64,000 nucleotides of DNA from Campylobacter_A concisus_Y (GTDB lineage: Bacteria; Campylobacterota; Campylobacteria; Campylobacterales; Campylobacteraceae): assembly GCF_902460415.1 (NCBI RefSeq), contig NZ_CABPTY010000004.1, positions 1 to 64,000 of the forward strand, in the 5' to 3' direction. The translations under genes were made by a program, and so were the position numbers. The stretch's first letter is position 1. The number at the start of each line of letters is the position of its first letter. Of this stretch, positions 25,041 through 35,189 are shown piece after piece. The notes beneath the pieces are model-generated. The model ran no database searches and had not been told where the DNA came from. It saw nothing but the letters and a program-made list of their open reading frames with translations.

Positions 25041-28016
25041 TTACTCTTTACCCATGGCGTCTCTCTCGCCATATTCATGGAAAAACGATGTTTTAAATGT
25101 ATTTTCCTCAGCTTTTTCTATACGGCAAAGGCCTGCGTTAAACTCTGAAATTTGAGTAACTGGGTCAAATCCATAGTTAGTAACAGTGTTATAACTTTCA
25201 CCAATAACATAAGGCTTAGTGCCCTCTGGATAGCGAGCTGAAAGATCAACGCCTTGCATAATACCAGCGAAGTTGTATGGCATACAAATTCTATCTGGAG
25301 TTACCATCTGGCTGTGATAGCATCTTACTTTGATCTTTGTGCCTTGTGGACTATGGATCCACATCATATCGCGGTCTTTTATGCCGTATTTTAAAGCTAG
25401 CTCTGGGTTAACATTAGCAAACATCTCTGGCGTAATAGCTGATAGATATTTACTAGTTCTTTCGATCATACCAGCACCACTTAGGTTTACGACGCGTTGC
25501 GTACTAAATACGATAGGGAATTCTTTCGACCAATCTTTTGCTTGTTGCTCTGACTTAAACTTAGTAGAAACACGGAAATTTCTAGCTTGATCTTCAAATG
25601 TCGGATACTTTTGAACAAGATCCCAGCGTGGTGAGTGAACAGGCTCTCTATGTTTTGGAATAGGATCGAGGAATTCCCAAACGATAGCTCTTGCCCTTGC
25701 ATTACCATAAGGTACAACACCTTTTTCACGGCATTTTTCAAAGATAATACCACTATAATCCATACTCCAGCTTGGTCCCATCTTAGCTTTCTCTTCTTCA
25801 GTTAGAGTTATGCCCAAGACTTTTTCTATATTCTCTTTTGTGATTTGTGGATAGCCACCTTTTATAGCTGAGCCAACAAGTGTTGTCTCTTCGCTAGCTA
25901 ACTGGCTAACGCCATTATGCTCTAGACCAAAGCGATTTCTAAAGCCTGAACCACCTTCAACATAAGGCTTGCTCATATCATATAGTATTGGTGTTCCAGG
26001 GTGTTTTTCATCCCATGCTGGCCATGGTTTACCGTAATACTCGCCTTTAACTTCACCACCAATACCTATTAACGTATCTGGATCAAATTTATCCCAGTTT
26101 GCTTGATGGCGTCTAAACATCTCGGCTGTTCTACCACCATAACCTATAGAATTTCCAATCCTTGCTATCTCATTTGTCGCATCATCAGGCCATACAAAAT
26201 CATCTTTTACTTGTTTTATTTCACGATCTACGATACCCATTTTCATGCCTTTTACGTATTCATCGTAAAAGCCAAATTTCTTAGCAAATAAGAACATTAC
26301 TTCGTGATCGCCCTTACTCTCATAAAGTGGATCAACAACTTTTGTTCTCCATTGTCCTGAGCGGTTTGTGGCACTTAGGTGACCTTCATTTTCAAATGCA
26401 GTCGCTACTGGCAAGATATAAACGCCATCTTTTCTGTCTGAAAGGATAGAAATTTCATTTACAAATGGCTCAGCTACAACGATCATATCTAGTTTTGAAG
26501 CTGCTTCTTGAATTTTAGCTAAGTGTGCCATAGATGTTAGACCAGTTCCTTGAACCCAAAGAACTCTCAATGCACCACTACTAAATGTGTTCTCCTCTTT
26601 CAAGACGCCTTGCCACCATTTTGAAAGTGACCAGCCTTTTTCGTTTCTCCAGTTTCTATCTTCTGGATGTTTAGGATCGTGGTAATAATACTCTTCAAAG
26701 ACTGTGTTTTTAACAGGAGTACCGCCTTGTTTTGGCTCTTTTGTTGAGACTGCAAAGCGTTTAATAAATTCATCATAATCAACGCCCCAGCCTTTGCAGT
26801 AATATTTCCATGCTGCATCAGTTAAGCCATAATACATTGGCAAGCTATCTGAAAGGTTGCACATATCAGTTGAGCCTTGAACATTGTCGTGACCACGAAT
26901 GATATTACAGCCACCGCCTGCTTTACCCATATTTCCTAGAATTAGTTGAAGGATAGGTAAAATTCTTGTATTTGATGTACCAACTGAGTGTTGAGTGATG
27001 CCAAGTGCCCAAACAACAGTACCCGGTTTTGTATGAGCTAGGATATCTGCAGCTTTTAGTAGTTTATCAACTGGTACTCCAGTAACATCAGATGTAACCT
27101 CTGGTGTCCAGTGCTCAGCCTCTTTTCTTATCTCGTCAATACCGTAAGTTCTATTTTCTATAAATTCTTTATCTTCCCAACCATTTTTAAGAATGATGTG
27201 AATAAGACCATAAACAAGTGCAATATCAGTTCCTGATCTTTGTCTCAAATAAAGATCAGCATGTGCAGCTGTCTTTGTAAAATTTGGATCAGCTACAATT
27301 ACTTTTGCATTGTTTCTATCTTTTGCTTGTAAAGTGTGTTTCATGCCACCAACTGGGTTTGCCACAGCTGGGTTTGCTCCAATGATAAATATACATTTTG
27401 AGTTCGCAGCCATATCTCCAAAGTGGTTTGTCATCGCGCCATAACCCCAAGTATTCGCCACACCGGCGACTGTTGCGCTATGTCAAATTCTTGCTACGTG
27501 ATCGTTACTGTTTGTACCCCAAAATGCACAAAATTTTCTAAAGTAATATGCTTGCTCATTATTAAATTTCGCAGATCCTAAGAAAACAACGCTATCAGGG
27601 CCATCTTCTTTGCGGATCTGAAGCATCTTATCGCCGATCTCGTTTGCAGCTTGATCCCATGAAATTCTTTGCCATTTACCATCAACTTTTTTCATAGGAT
27701 ATTTGATACGTTGCTTGCTGTGTGTAAGGTCGATCTGATCGATACCTTTTGAGCAGTGTGAGCCCTGAGATATCGGATGATGCATCGCCATATCTTGACG
27801 AACCCAAACACCATCTTTTACCTCAGCCTCGATACCACAGCCTGCTGAGCAAATAGAACAAATCGTTCTAACCTTTTTTGAGCCAGGGAAAGGATTTTTT
27901 ATCTCCTCATCACTTGCTTTTCTTATCGTTTCATTTTCTCCAAAAGCCATTGTGCTTCCAGCACCAAGTGCGGCTAGCTTTAAAAATGAACGTCTTCCTA
28001 TACGTGCATCACTCAT
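25041..28016 (-). CDS. fdhA: Formate dehydrogenase catalytic subunit, selenocysteine-containing
   Basis: Read as one gene of 991 residues with an in-frame TGA at 27483-27485 (codon 178) decoded as selenocysteine. The N-terminus has a twin-arginine signal (RRSFLKLAA), then a 4Fe-4S motif CSICSAGCG with a distant fourth cysteine SHCSKG. Around the TGA the protein reads HVARI-Sec-HSATVAGVANTWG, matching the active site of FdhN/FdhO-type enzymes. Beyond it are the molybdopterin domains (GANPAVANPVGG, WALGITQHSVG, GRSGQWRT-like NRSGQWRT). It oxidises formate in the periplasm and gives electrons to menaquinone through FdhB and FdhC. Two separate genes are excluded by frame, context and the SECIS-like hairpin. 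Confidence 0.95.
27455..27469 (-). promoter_or_regulatory. SECIS-like hairpin of fdhA
   Basis: TCGCC-GGTGT-GGCGA in the sense direction, starting 14 bases after the in-frame TGA. A bacterial SECIS needs a short stem with a G-G-U-containing apical loop about this far from the UGA, to bind the SelB C-terminal domain; this one fits. The perfect five-pair G+C-rich stem stands out. Confidence 0.82.
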
Positions 28017-28027
28017 GGTTTTCTCCC

Positions 28028-28234
28028 TTAGTAAGCGATTTTATAGTAGGTTTCCCAGTTCTTGCTTTTTTTATAAAGCACCTCTTTTTTGTTTGACTTG
28101 CCAACGACGACACCATTGTCATCAGGAGCTAAGTCGTCACTAGTCACTTTTGCTACGGCTGAGACTGCTAGTACACCGCCGGCAGCACCGACTTTTAGAG
28201 ATTTTTTTAGAAAATCTCTTCTTGATCCTTGCAT
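28028..28234 (-). CDS. Small TAT-signal protein of the formate dehydrogenase operon
   Basis: 68 residues with a twin-arginine signal (GSRRDFLKKSLKVG) and a short mature part ending NWETYYKIAY. It matches the small protein family found just before formate dehydrogenase alpha subunits in many bacteria (the formate-dehydrogenase-region TAT target). It lies 11 bases upstream of fdhA on the same strand, so it is the first gene of the operon. A role in assembly or as a small periplasmic subunit is likely but unproven. Confidence 0.85.
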   Translation of the reverse strand: MQGSRRDFLKKSLKVGAAGGVLAVSAVAKVTSDDLAPDDNGVVVGKSNKKEVLYKKSKNWETYYKIAY

Positions 28235-28511
28235 TTTTTCTCCTTAGCTCTCAAACTTAAAAATTTGAGAAATTTGGTTTGATTGGTCTTCACAATTTGC
28301 AACTTTAGAAATTCTAAAATATTGCAAGGCCTATTTCAGGGCTTTTTATAGCCTAGATTTAAACTCTGCAAATTTAGCATAATTGCAAGATAATCAAAGT
28401 AAATATAAAGCTTTAATTAAATATGTTAAGTTATTGTTAAAAATATAAGAAAATATATTTAATATTTTAACTTTTATGAATTTTGAGAGAAAGGCTAATT
28501 TAAAGTATAAA
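28235..28511. other. Leader region of the fdh operon, no gene seen
   Basis: About 280 bases between the small TAT gene and the DsbC-like gene, very A/T-rich, with no open frame and no tRNA. The hairpin of CTCAAACTT/AAATTTGAG type near 28248-28270 is short and could be part of the leader. I looked for a tRNA-Sec gene here and found none. A minus-strand promoter for the fdh operon must lie here, but no box is clear enough to call. Confidence 0.5.
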
Positions 28512-28533
28512 TTCTAGGGAGAGCTCCCTAGAA
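28512..28533 (-). terminator. Terminator after the DsbC-like gene
   Basis: A nine-pair stem TTCTAGGGA/TCCCTAGAA with a GAGC tetraloop lies 5 bases after the stop codon at 28538. It is compact and G+C-rich at its core. The downstream T-run is modest. Confidence 0.8.
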
Positions 28534-28537
28534 AAGA

Positions 28538-29278
28538 TTATTTTAAATCACTTTTATTTATTATAAATGGCACTGATCTAACGCCAGCTGAGAAATATTT
28601 TTTACGTAAAGTATCGATCTTGTCGCTCTCTTCTTTGCTAACATTTTTTTCATCTACGTTATAATCTTCAGAGAAATACTTTCTTAAAATTTTAACCTTA
28701 TCGCTATCACTTTTTGCATTTTTTATATCTTTATAGATCAAAGCACTTTTTTGCAAAGACGATAGTTCATGCACTGGAGTTAGGATGATTTCAACATTAT
28801 TGTCTTTTAATGTCGTTTCGATCTTTGCTAGCTCGGCTCTACAATATGGGCATTCAGGATCTGAAAACATGATAAGAGTTGGCTTTTTGCTATCATTGCC
28901 AAGAGTTATAACATTTGCCTTGTCTTCATTTTTATAAATTTTAGCTAGTGATTTTACTAAATCAAGTGCTGCTTTTTCTGCGATTACCTTTTTTTCTTCA
29001 GCCAAATAAGACTTTTGCTCCTTTAAATTTACAACATCAGGAAACATAAGATCGCCCTTAACAAAAGTCACATCTTCTTGAGACATATCTCCTTTGCTAA
29101 ATTTTAAGCTTACTTTTTCTATATCATCTAAAATTTTAGTGCGTTCTACGACTTTTACATTAACACCATCGATATTTTGATTTTTAAAAACTTCTGAGTA
29201 AAAATCTTCTATTTGCTTATCGCTTGCTGCCATTAGGCTAGTTGCCGCTATTATTGAGGCTAAAACCACTTTTTTCAT
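28538..29278 (-). CDS. Periplasmic DsbC/DsbG-like thiol-disulfide protein
   Basis: 246 residues with a signal peptide (VVLASIIAATSLMAAS). An N-terminal helical/dimerisation-like part is followed by a thioredoxin fold with active site FSDPECPYCRAEL (CPYC) near residue 140 and a cis-proline near the end (GVRSVPFIIN). This is the architecture of disulfide isomerases of the DsbC/DsbG group. It sits between selB and the fdh operon on the same strand, so it may help fold exported Fdh parts; that link rests on position only. Confidence 0.87.
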   Translation of the reverse strand: MKKVVLASIIAATSLMAASDKQIEDFYSEVFKNQNIDGVNVKVVERTKILDDIEKVSLKFSKGDMSQEDVTFVKGDLMFPDVVNLKEQKSYLAEEKKVIAEKAALDLVKSLAKIYKNEDKANVITLGNDSKKPTLIMFSDPECPYCRAELAKIETTLKDNNVEIILTPVHELSSLQKSALIYKDIKNAKSDSDKVKILRKYFSEDYNVDEKNVSKEESDKIDTLRKKYFSAGVRSVPFIINKSDLK

Positions 29279-29331
29279 TTTTTTCCTTTTTAAAAATTTG
29301 GCGGATTATATTTGCTTTTTGTAAATGAATA

Positions 29332-31152
29332 CTAACCACGAAAGACTCTATCATTTCCTTGCTTCATTATGTCACTCTCAAGGTCAAGTTGCTCAAGATA
29401 GGCGATTACATATTTTCTGCTTAAATTTAGTGCATCCTTGGCATTTGTGACATTTACAAATCCTTGGTTTTTGATGATCTCTCTTAGCTTATCAAGTGCC
29501 ATTTTTAGCGAATTTCTAGTGATAAAAAGATTATGCTCCAGCCTTACAACTCTGCCCATTGCAGTTAGTTTTTTAAGTGCATTATCACCACTTAGCCTAT
29601 CTATTTCCAGCTCATCATATATATTATAAGGCGCCGTTGGAGCTAGCTTTCCGCTTTCTAAAATTTCATAAATTTTCTCTTCAAGTCTTACTTTTAGTTT
29701 GCTTATATCAACGCCCTTTTTTGTATAGACGCCATCATTTTTAGAGATTAAATTTATACTTTCAAGCTCATCAAGTGCTTTTTGAGCCAAATTTTGACTA
29801 GCCCAAGCAAGCTTTAAGCTTATACTTTGAGCTGAGAAAACGGCAAATTCATTTTTTTCTATCATAAATTTAACCACAGACTTTATCCGCTCAACCGCGC
29901 TTAGATCATAGATATTTAAAGCCTTTTCATCGACAAAGACATTTGAGACTTTTTTAGCCACAGACACGGCCTCTTCGTGACTTAGTCCAAATCTTTGATA
30001 AGACGAGATGATGCCAAAGCCATTTTTGTGGGCTTCTTTAAGTATAGAAAATGCCCCAATGAAATCATGCTTTAAAAGTGCAGCCAAAAAGAGAATTTTA
30101 CCAGCCTTTTTTAGTGGCTCAAGCACAGGATTTAGCACCTTGCCACCTCCTATCACGCGTGCATCTGAGATAAGCACAAATGCCTCGTCAAATTTCAAAA
30201 ACATATCGCTTTGAAATTTAAAGATAACAAAGTAACTATCATCTTTTTGGCTAAGGATTAGCACCTTTGCAGGCACATTTTTAGCACCCACGCAAAATGT
30301 CACGCTTTGAGAGTGGATGAGATTTTTAGCAGTCACGACCGCATCAACCTCTCTAAAACCCCTAAAAAAGCCTTTTTTACTAAGTAGCTGCCCCTTTTTT
30401 AGCTCGCTAAGCTCAATGCCAGTTAGATTAAGCGCCACGCGGCTGCTAACTCCAGCGTGCTCTACAAATTTATCATGGCTTTGCACGCTTCTTACTAGCA
30501 CCTCTTTGCCAGCGTCGTAGTCAAAAAGCTTCTCATTTTTACTAACGCTTCCCTCTATCACGGTGCCAGTCACGACATTTCCGATACCTTTTAGGCTAAA
30601 AACCCTATCGATGTAGTATCTAAAAACGCCCTCCTCATCGCGCTTTTTAGCTCTTAGCGTAAAGAGATAGTTTCTAAGCTCGTCAATGCTTGCCTTATCC
30701 TTTATACTAACGGCAAAAATTTCTAAAATTTGCAGGTTTTTAAATTTAGAAATTTCATCTCTTATCTCTTTTTTTCTTAAATTTATAGTCGTTTCATCTA
30801 CGAGGTCACACTTTGTAAGTGCCACGTTCAAAGACTTCACACCAAGAAGATTTAAAATTTCAAGGTGCTCCAAGCTTTGAGGCATAAGTCCGTCATTTGC
30901 CGCCACCACAAATAAACACGCATCAAAGCCATACGCGCCACTTATCATCGTTTTTATGAGATTTTCATGCCCAGGCACGTCGATAAATGCGATATTTTCA
31001 TCATTTTTACTTAAATTTGAAAAGCTTAGATCGATCGTTATACCACGCTTTTTCTCCTCTTCGAGATTGTCTCCCTCAAAGCCGTTTAGCTCCTTTATAA
31101 GCGCGGTCTTTCCGTGGTCGATATGCCCTGCTGTTCCTATTATTAGACTCAT
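29332..31152 (-). CDS. selB: Selenocysteine-specific elongation factor SelB
   Basis: SelB brings selenocysteyl-tRNA to ribosomes stalled at a UGA next to a SECIS hairpin. The 606-residue protein opens with the GTPase P-loop GTAGHIDHGKTALIKEL, has switch II DVPGHENLIKTM and base specificity TKCD. EF-Tu-like domains 2 and 3 follow, and winged-helix repeats in the last 230 residues bind the SECIS RNA. It overlaps the end of selA by 4 bases. Its substrates in this window are fdhA and selD. Confidence 0.96.
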   Translation of the reverse strand: MSLIIGTAGHIDHGKTALIKELNGFEGDNLEEEKKRGITIDLSFSNLSKNDENIAFIDVPGHENLIKTMISGAYGFDACLFVVAANDGLMPQSLEHLEILNLLGVKSLNVALTKCDLVDETTINLRKKEIRDEISKFKNLQILEIFAVSIKDKASIDELRNYLFTLRAKKRDEEGVFRYYIDRVFSLKGIGNVVTGTVIEGSVSKNEKLFDYDAGKEVLVRSVQSHDKFVEHAGVSSRVALNLTGIELSELKKGQLLSKKGFFRGFREVDAVVTAKNLIHSQSVTFCVGAKNVPAKVLILSQKDDSYFVIFKFQSDMFLKFDEAFVLISDARVIGGGKVLNPVLEPLKKAGKILFLAALLKHDFIGAFSILKEAHKNGFGIISSYQRFGLSHEEAVSVAKKVSNVFVDEKALNIYDLSAVERIKSVVKFMIEKNEFAVFSAQSISLKLAWASQNLAQKALDELESINLISKNDGVYTKKGVDISKLKVRLEEKIYEILESGKLAPTAPYNIYDELEIDRLSGDNALKKLTAMGRVVRLEHNLFITRNSLKMALDKLREIIKNQGFVNVTNAKDALNLSRKYVIAYLEQLDLESDIMKQGNDRVFRG

Positions 31153-32474
31153 TTTTCTTCCGTTTCATTTATTATTTTTATTAGTTCATTTACATCGTCA
31201 TCTAAAAGCGTTCTTAAATCAAGTAAAAATTTATCATTTTCTATGCGGCCAATCACCTTTTTTTGCCTAAATTTCTGCTCATTTAAAACCGCATCTCCAC
31301 TAACTGCCAAAGCTATACTTGGAATTTTTTTATTTGGCATCGCACCGCCTCCTACAAAGGTTTGTGTACGAACTATCTCAAGCGGGGTTTTTAGATTTTT
31401 ATTTATAAAATTTGCTAAGTTTTCAAGCTCTTTTACACTTTTGTGAAGCAGTTTTTGCGTTGTGATTAGCTCAAATTCTTTGTTTAAATAGGCTTTCATG
31501 CTCTCAGCCAAAAGCGAGATGATCACTTTATCTACGCGAAGCATCCTTAAAAGCTGATTTTTTCTAAGCTTTGCTATGAGCTCTCTTTTGCCGACAATGA
31601 TGCCGCACTGCACCGCACCAAGCAGTTTATCACCACTAAAGCTAACTAGCGAAACATCCTTTAAATTTTTTAGATCTGGCTCATTTTTGTCTAAGTTAAA
31701 CGGCAAATTTCCGTAAAATCCACTGCCAAGATCAAAATAATCTATCAAATTTTGCTCATATGCCAATTTACTTAGTTCATTTGCTGTAACCTCTTCGCTA
31801 AAACCCACGATGTCAAAATTTGAGCGATGAACCTTTACAAGCATCGCCGTATTTTCATTAATTACCTCTTCGTAGTCTTTTAGCTTAGTTTTGTTTGTCG
31901 TGCCAACCTCTTTCAAAAAGCAGCCCGCATTTGCCATCACCTCAGGCACCCTAAAACTACCGCCGATCTCGACTAGCTCGCCTCTACTAACGACGACCTC
32001 CCTACCCTTTGCAAAAGTATTTAGCACTAAAAATACAGCACTTGCGTTATTATTTACAACGATGGCGTCTTCAAAACCAAATGCTCTTGCGATCATCTCA
32101 CCGATATAGTCGTATCTGTTGCCACGACTGCCTGTTTTTAGGTTGTATTCAAGGTTAGAATATCCTGTGATTACCGGAGTTGCACGACTTAAAATTTCTT
32201 TATCGATGACACTTCTAGCAAGATTTGTATGTACGGTCACACCAGTTAAATTTAGTACTCTTTGAAGGCTTGATTCATTAAATTTATGATATTCGTTTAG
32301 GATTAAATCTATTATTTCTTGCAACGCAAAATTTGCATTTTCATTTAAAATTTTAGCTCTAACTTCATTTAAAATTTGCCTTGCAAGCAATGTGACTAAA
32401 TTTATATCAAATCCTGAAAATGCTTCGTTTTTTATAATCTTATCAACTTGTGGGATATCTCTTAAATCGCTCAA
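31149..32474 (-). CDS. selA: L-seryl-tRNA(Sec) selenium transferase
   Basis: SelA is a PLP enzyme that turns seryl-tRNA(Sec) into selenocysteyl-tRNA(Sec), using selenophosphate made by SelD. The 441-residue protein has the N-terminal tRNA-binding helices (LRDIPQVDKII), the glycine-rich TGSRGNRYDYIGE region and the PLP lysine in SFSGDKLLGAVQCG. The C-terminus RTLLDDDVNELI is typical. Gene order selA-selB with a 4-base overlap is the common bacterial arrangement. Confidence 0.96.
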   Translation of the reverse strand: MSDLRDIPQVDKIIKNEAFSGFDINLVTLLARQILNEVRAKILNENANFALQEIIDLILNEYHKFNESSLQRVLNLTGVTVHTNLARSVIDKEILSRATPVITGYSNLEYNLKTGSRGNRYDYIGEMIARAFGFEDAIVVNNNASAVFLVLNTFAKGREVVVSRGELVEIGGSFRVPEVMANAGCFLKEVGTTNKTKLKDYEEVINENTAMLVKVHRSNFDIVGFSEEVTANELSKLAYEQNLIDYFDLGSGFYGNLPFNLDKNEPDLKNLKDVSLVSFSGDKLLGAVQCGIIVGKRELIAKLRKNQLLRMLRVDKVIISLLAESMKAYLNKEFELITTQKLLHKSVKELENLANFINKNLKTPLEIVRTQTFVGGGAMPNKKIPSIALAVSGDAVLNEQKFRQKKVIGRIENDKFLLDLRTLLDDDVNELIKIINETEEK

Positions 32475-32584
32475 TTTGTACTCCTAGTAAGTTAGTTTTA
32501 CCAAGCCGTGATTTTAACATAAAAAATATTATAAATTAAACCTTAGAGCAAAAAGGAACATATAAAATTCAGAGTCTATTAATC

Positions 32585-32625
32585 NNNNNNNNNNNNNNNN
32601 NNNNNNNNNNNNNNNNNNNNNNNNN
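32585..32625. other. Assembly gap (41 N)
   Basis: A run of 41 unknown bases between selA and the Fe-S protein gene. The nine bases CTATTAATC stand directly on both sides (32576-32584 and 32626-32634), so the true sequence is probably a tandem repeat that the assembly could not resolve. The gap lies in the divergent promoter region of selA and the plus-strand gene. Confidence 0.9.
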
Positions 32626-32678
32626 CTATTAATCCCATTAATATTAAAATAAGCCTGTTTTTGATAATAGGAGAAATT

Positions 32679-34352
32679 ATGAAAGAATTTGGCTTTTATA
32701 ACGATTTTGACGATACTTTAATGCTAAATGAACAGATAGAAATAAATAACGAAAAGGAAGAATATTTAGTTTCTAACTCGCCAAAGCTTAAAGCAAACAT
32801 TATCGCACCTGAGATAAATTTTTATCTAAAAAATACAACTGCAAGCGTATTAGAAAAAGCTAAAAATACACTTTTGCTTTATGAAGCAAGAGCAACTGCA
32901 TTTGACATGGCAAAGGATGTTGATTACGAAAAAGAAGTCGGCAAAAATGTCGTAATAGTAAGCAACTCAGGCCGTGAGGAGTTAGCAAATTTATTAAAAG
33001 AAAATGGCTATAAAGTCATTGAATTAACGCACTTTGAAGTAAAATTTATTTATGGCGCAGCTGGCGAGCTTAGTGTTTTGATACTTAGAGCAAATGACGA
33101 ATTTGAGGTCGATTGTGACTTTTTCTTGGTTGAAAATGCAAGGGATTATATGCTAAAGCAAAGCGGCTGTTATGAAATAGCTGGGCTAGAAGATGAAGCT
33201 GTGCTTAAAATTTTAAATGAAAAAACTCCAAAATTTAAGTACAAAAGCCTAACTCAATATGACTCTTCGATCTGTCAATATCACGAACGACGAAATGAAA
33301 TTTGTGGACGCTGTGTCGATGTTTGTCCAACTGTAGCCATTTTAAAAGAAGATGAGACAAAGCATCTTGTTTTCTCACAAATCGATTGTGTAAATTGTGG
33401 TAACTGCATTAGCGTCTGCCCTAGCGGATCTCTTGACTCTACACTTATGCCACAAAACTCATTTGCTACTATTGCCAAACTTTACAAAGGTAAAATTCCA
33501 CTAATAATCTCTAATGAAACAAATTTAGATGAGCTAAATATAAGCCTACCTGAAAATGTCTTACCTTTTTTCATATCAGCACCACATATGTTAAATCAAG
33601 CGCATCTCCTTACATTGCTTCAAGAAAGTGGTGCGAGTGTGATTTTATTTAGCAAAACTCTTGGCAAAGGCGAAAAAGACGCCATTAGCATCTTAAATCA
33701 AATTTATGAGCTTAAATTTAAAGAGACGGCGATCTATCACGCTAAAGATAAAAATGAGCTTGAAGATGCGCTCAAAAAGGCAAAATTTATAGCTGACTCA
33801 CAACACACGATAAACGAATATGCCTTGCCAAAAAGAGAAATTTTTGCAAAAAGACTCGAGTTTTTAGTAGGTAGCGAAGATCTTGGCGTGGTAAAAAGCG
33901 GCGAGATGATAAGATATGGCGATGTCAAGATAAATACTGATAGCTGTACACTTTGTCTAAGTTGCGTTGGCGCTTGTAACGTAAGTGCGCTAGTAGCTGA
34001 TAAAAAGACAAATTCGATTTTATTTAATCCAAGCGTCTGTACAGCTTGCGGATACTGCGAACTAAGCTGTGCTGAAAAAGATACCATAAGCCTTGAGGTT
34101 GGAAAAATTTCTCTTAAGCCTGAGTTTTTTACATATAATGAGCTGGCACGAGATGAGCTTTTTGCCTGTGTTGAGTGCGGAAAAGAGTTTGCGACCAAAA
34201 AAGCGGTCGAAAAGATCGCAACTATAATGCAACCAAGATTTGGCAACGATAGGGTCAAGATAAAAGCGCTTTACTGCTGTGCTGACTGTAAGGCCAAACT
34301 AATGGTTCAAGCCCAAATAAACGCGATGAAAGAGGATTTATTGAATGGATAA
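32679..34352 (+). CDS. Multi-cluster 4Fe-4S protein linked to formate dehydrogenase
   Basis: 557 residues from ATG 32679, which has AGGAGA five bases upstream; the in-frame TTG at 32661 is less likely. Four ferredoxin-type cysteine motifs are visible: CGRCVDVCP and CVNCGNCISVCP near residues 210-250, CTLCLSCVGAC near 427 and CTACGYCELSC near 455. A last zinc-ribbon-like pair, CVECGKEF and CCADCKAKL, closes the protein. There is no signal peptide, so it is a cytoplasmic electron carrier. Its 3' end overlaps the TorD-like chaperone by 8 bases and it diverges from selA/selB, which ties it to formate dehydrogenase function. The exact partner is inferred. Confidence 0.82.
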   Translation: MKEFGFYNDFDDTLMLNEQIEINNEKEEYLVSNSPKLKANIIAPEINFYLKNTTASVLEKAKNTLLLYEARATAFDMAKDVDYEKEVGKNVVIVSNSGREELANLLKENGYKVIELTHFEVKFIYGAAGELSVLILRANDEFEVDCDFFLVENARDYMLKQSGCYEIAGLEDEAVLKILNEKTPKFKYKSLTQYDSSICQYHERRNEICGRCVDVCPTVAILKEDETKHLVFSQIDCVNCGNCISVCPSGSLDSTLMPQNSFATIAKLYKGKIPLIISNETNLDELNISLPENVLPFFISAPHMLNQAHLLTLLQESGASVILFSKTLGKGEKDAISILNQIYELKFKETAIYHAKDKNELEDALKKAKFIADSQHTINEYALPKREIFAKRLEFLVGSEDLGVVKSGEMIRYGDVKINTDSCTLCLSCVGACNVSALVADKKTNSILFNPSVCTACGYCELSCAEKDTISLEVGKISLKPEFFTYNELARDELFACVECGKEFATKKAVEKIATIMQPRFGNDRVKIKALYCCADCKAKLMVQAQINAMKEDLLNG

Positions 34353-35058
34353 AAACATCATAAAAGCAAGATCATATTTTTACGAATTTCTAGCATACCC
34401 TATGTTTTTTTACACAAATGATGAGAAATTTGCAAGATGGAAAGAGCAGTTAAGATACTTAAGTGCAAATCCTTTGAGTGAGGATAGTGATGCTGCATTT
34501 AAAAATTTAGATAAATTTAGCTTTGAAGAATTTTTAAAAGAACAAAATGACGTTCTTTTTGGCTTTACAAACATCCCCTTAAGTGCTTCATTTTATGAAG
34601 AGGGCAGAGATAACGGAGCAGCTAGGCTTAGGGTTATTGAATGTTTAAAACTAAGCCCATATAGACGTGATAGAGAGCTTTGCAAAGACAGCGAGGACTA
34701 CGTTGGATTTATATTTTTAGCGATGGCTACATTTTTAAAAGATGAGTTTAATGATGCAAAAAATATTAGCAACAAGCTATTTTCTGAAACTTTAAATTTA
34801 TTTGTAGATGAGTTTTCTCAGCTACTTTCAGCTCACAAAGAGGCAAATTTCTTTAAATCATATACTATTATTTTAAAAGATTTCATCGATCTTGAACGCT
34901 CTATACTAAACGTAGAAGCACCAGCTAAGCCAAAAGGCGATAGTGTCGCTATGGCAGCTCTTAAGAAAGAGCCATTTCAAAGCAAGATGCCAACAATCAA
35001 AACCAAACTTCATTGGGAAGAATTTTCTCCAGTCATCTCACACGAGTTTAAAGACTAG
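34345..35058 (+). CDS. TorD/DmsD-family molybdoenzyme chaperone
   Basis: A 237-residue all-helical protein of the TorD type. It starts with ARSYFYEFLAYPMFF and has the family element near FTNIPLSASFYEEGRDNG. Such chaperones bind the twin-arginine signal of a molybdoenzyme and hold it until cofactor insertion is complete. The likely client is FdhA at 25041-28016, whose operon lies on the other side of selAB. It starts inside the end of the Fe-S gene. A strong terminator follows directly. Confidence 0.88.
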   Translation: MDKNIIKARSYFYEFLAYPMFFYTNDEKFARWKEQLRYLSANPLSEDSDAAFKNLDKFSFEEFLKEQNDVLFGFTNIPLSASFYEEGRDNGAARLRVIECLKLSPYRRDRELCKDSEDYVGFIFLAMATFLKDEFNDAKNISNKLFSETLNLFVDEFSQLLSAHKEANFFKSYTIILKDFIDLERSILNVEAPAKPKGDSVAMAALKKEPFQSKMPTIKTKLHWEEFSPVISHEFKD

Positions 35059-35059
35059 C

Positions 35060-35096
35060 TTAAATTTACTCTTAGCCCAGCTAGGAGTAAATTTAA
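35060..35096 (+). terminator. Strong hairpin after the TorD-like gene
   Basis: TTAAATTTACTC pairs perfectly with GAGTAAATTTAA (12 pairs), with an inner TAGC/GCTA extension around a CCA loop. It starts 2 bases after the stop. The lower stem is A/T-rich, so it may work in both directions. Confidence 0.8.
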
Positions 35097-35189
35097 CATC
35101 CGCTTAAATCTCACAATTATTCTTGATATTTTTTAACTATCTTAGCCCCTTGGTAGTAAATTTCTTTAATTTTTTACAAAGGATTTACA

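Noticed and set aside
25041..27461. fdhA as two genes, the second starting with an internal ATG
   Set aside because: The frames are the same across the TGA, the missing part contains the active site, and a SECIS-like hairpin follows. One selenoprotein is the better reading.
28235..28537. tRNA-Sec (selC) gene in the leader of fdh or other gaps
   Set aside because: I looked in the intergenic regions for a UCA anticodon with a long acceptor and variable arm and found nothing. It is probably elsewhere in the genome.
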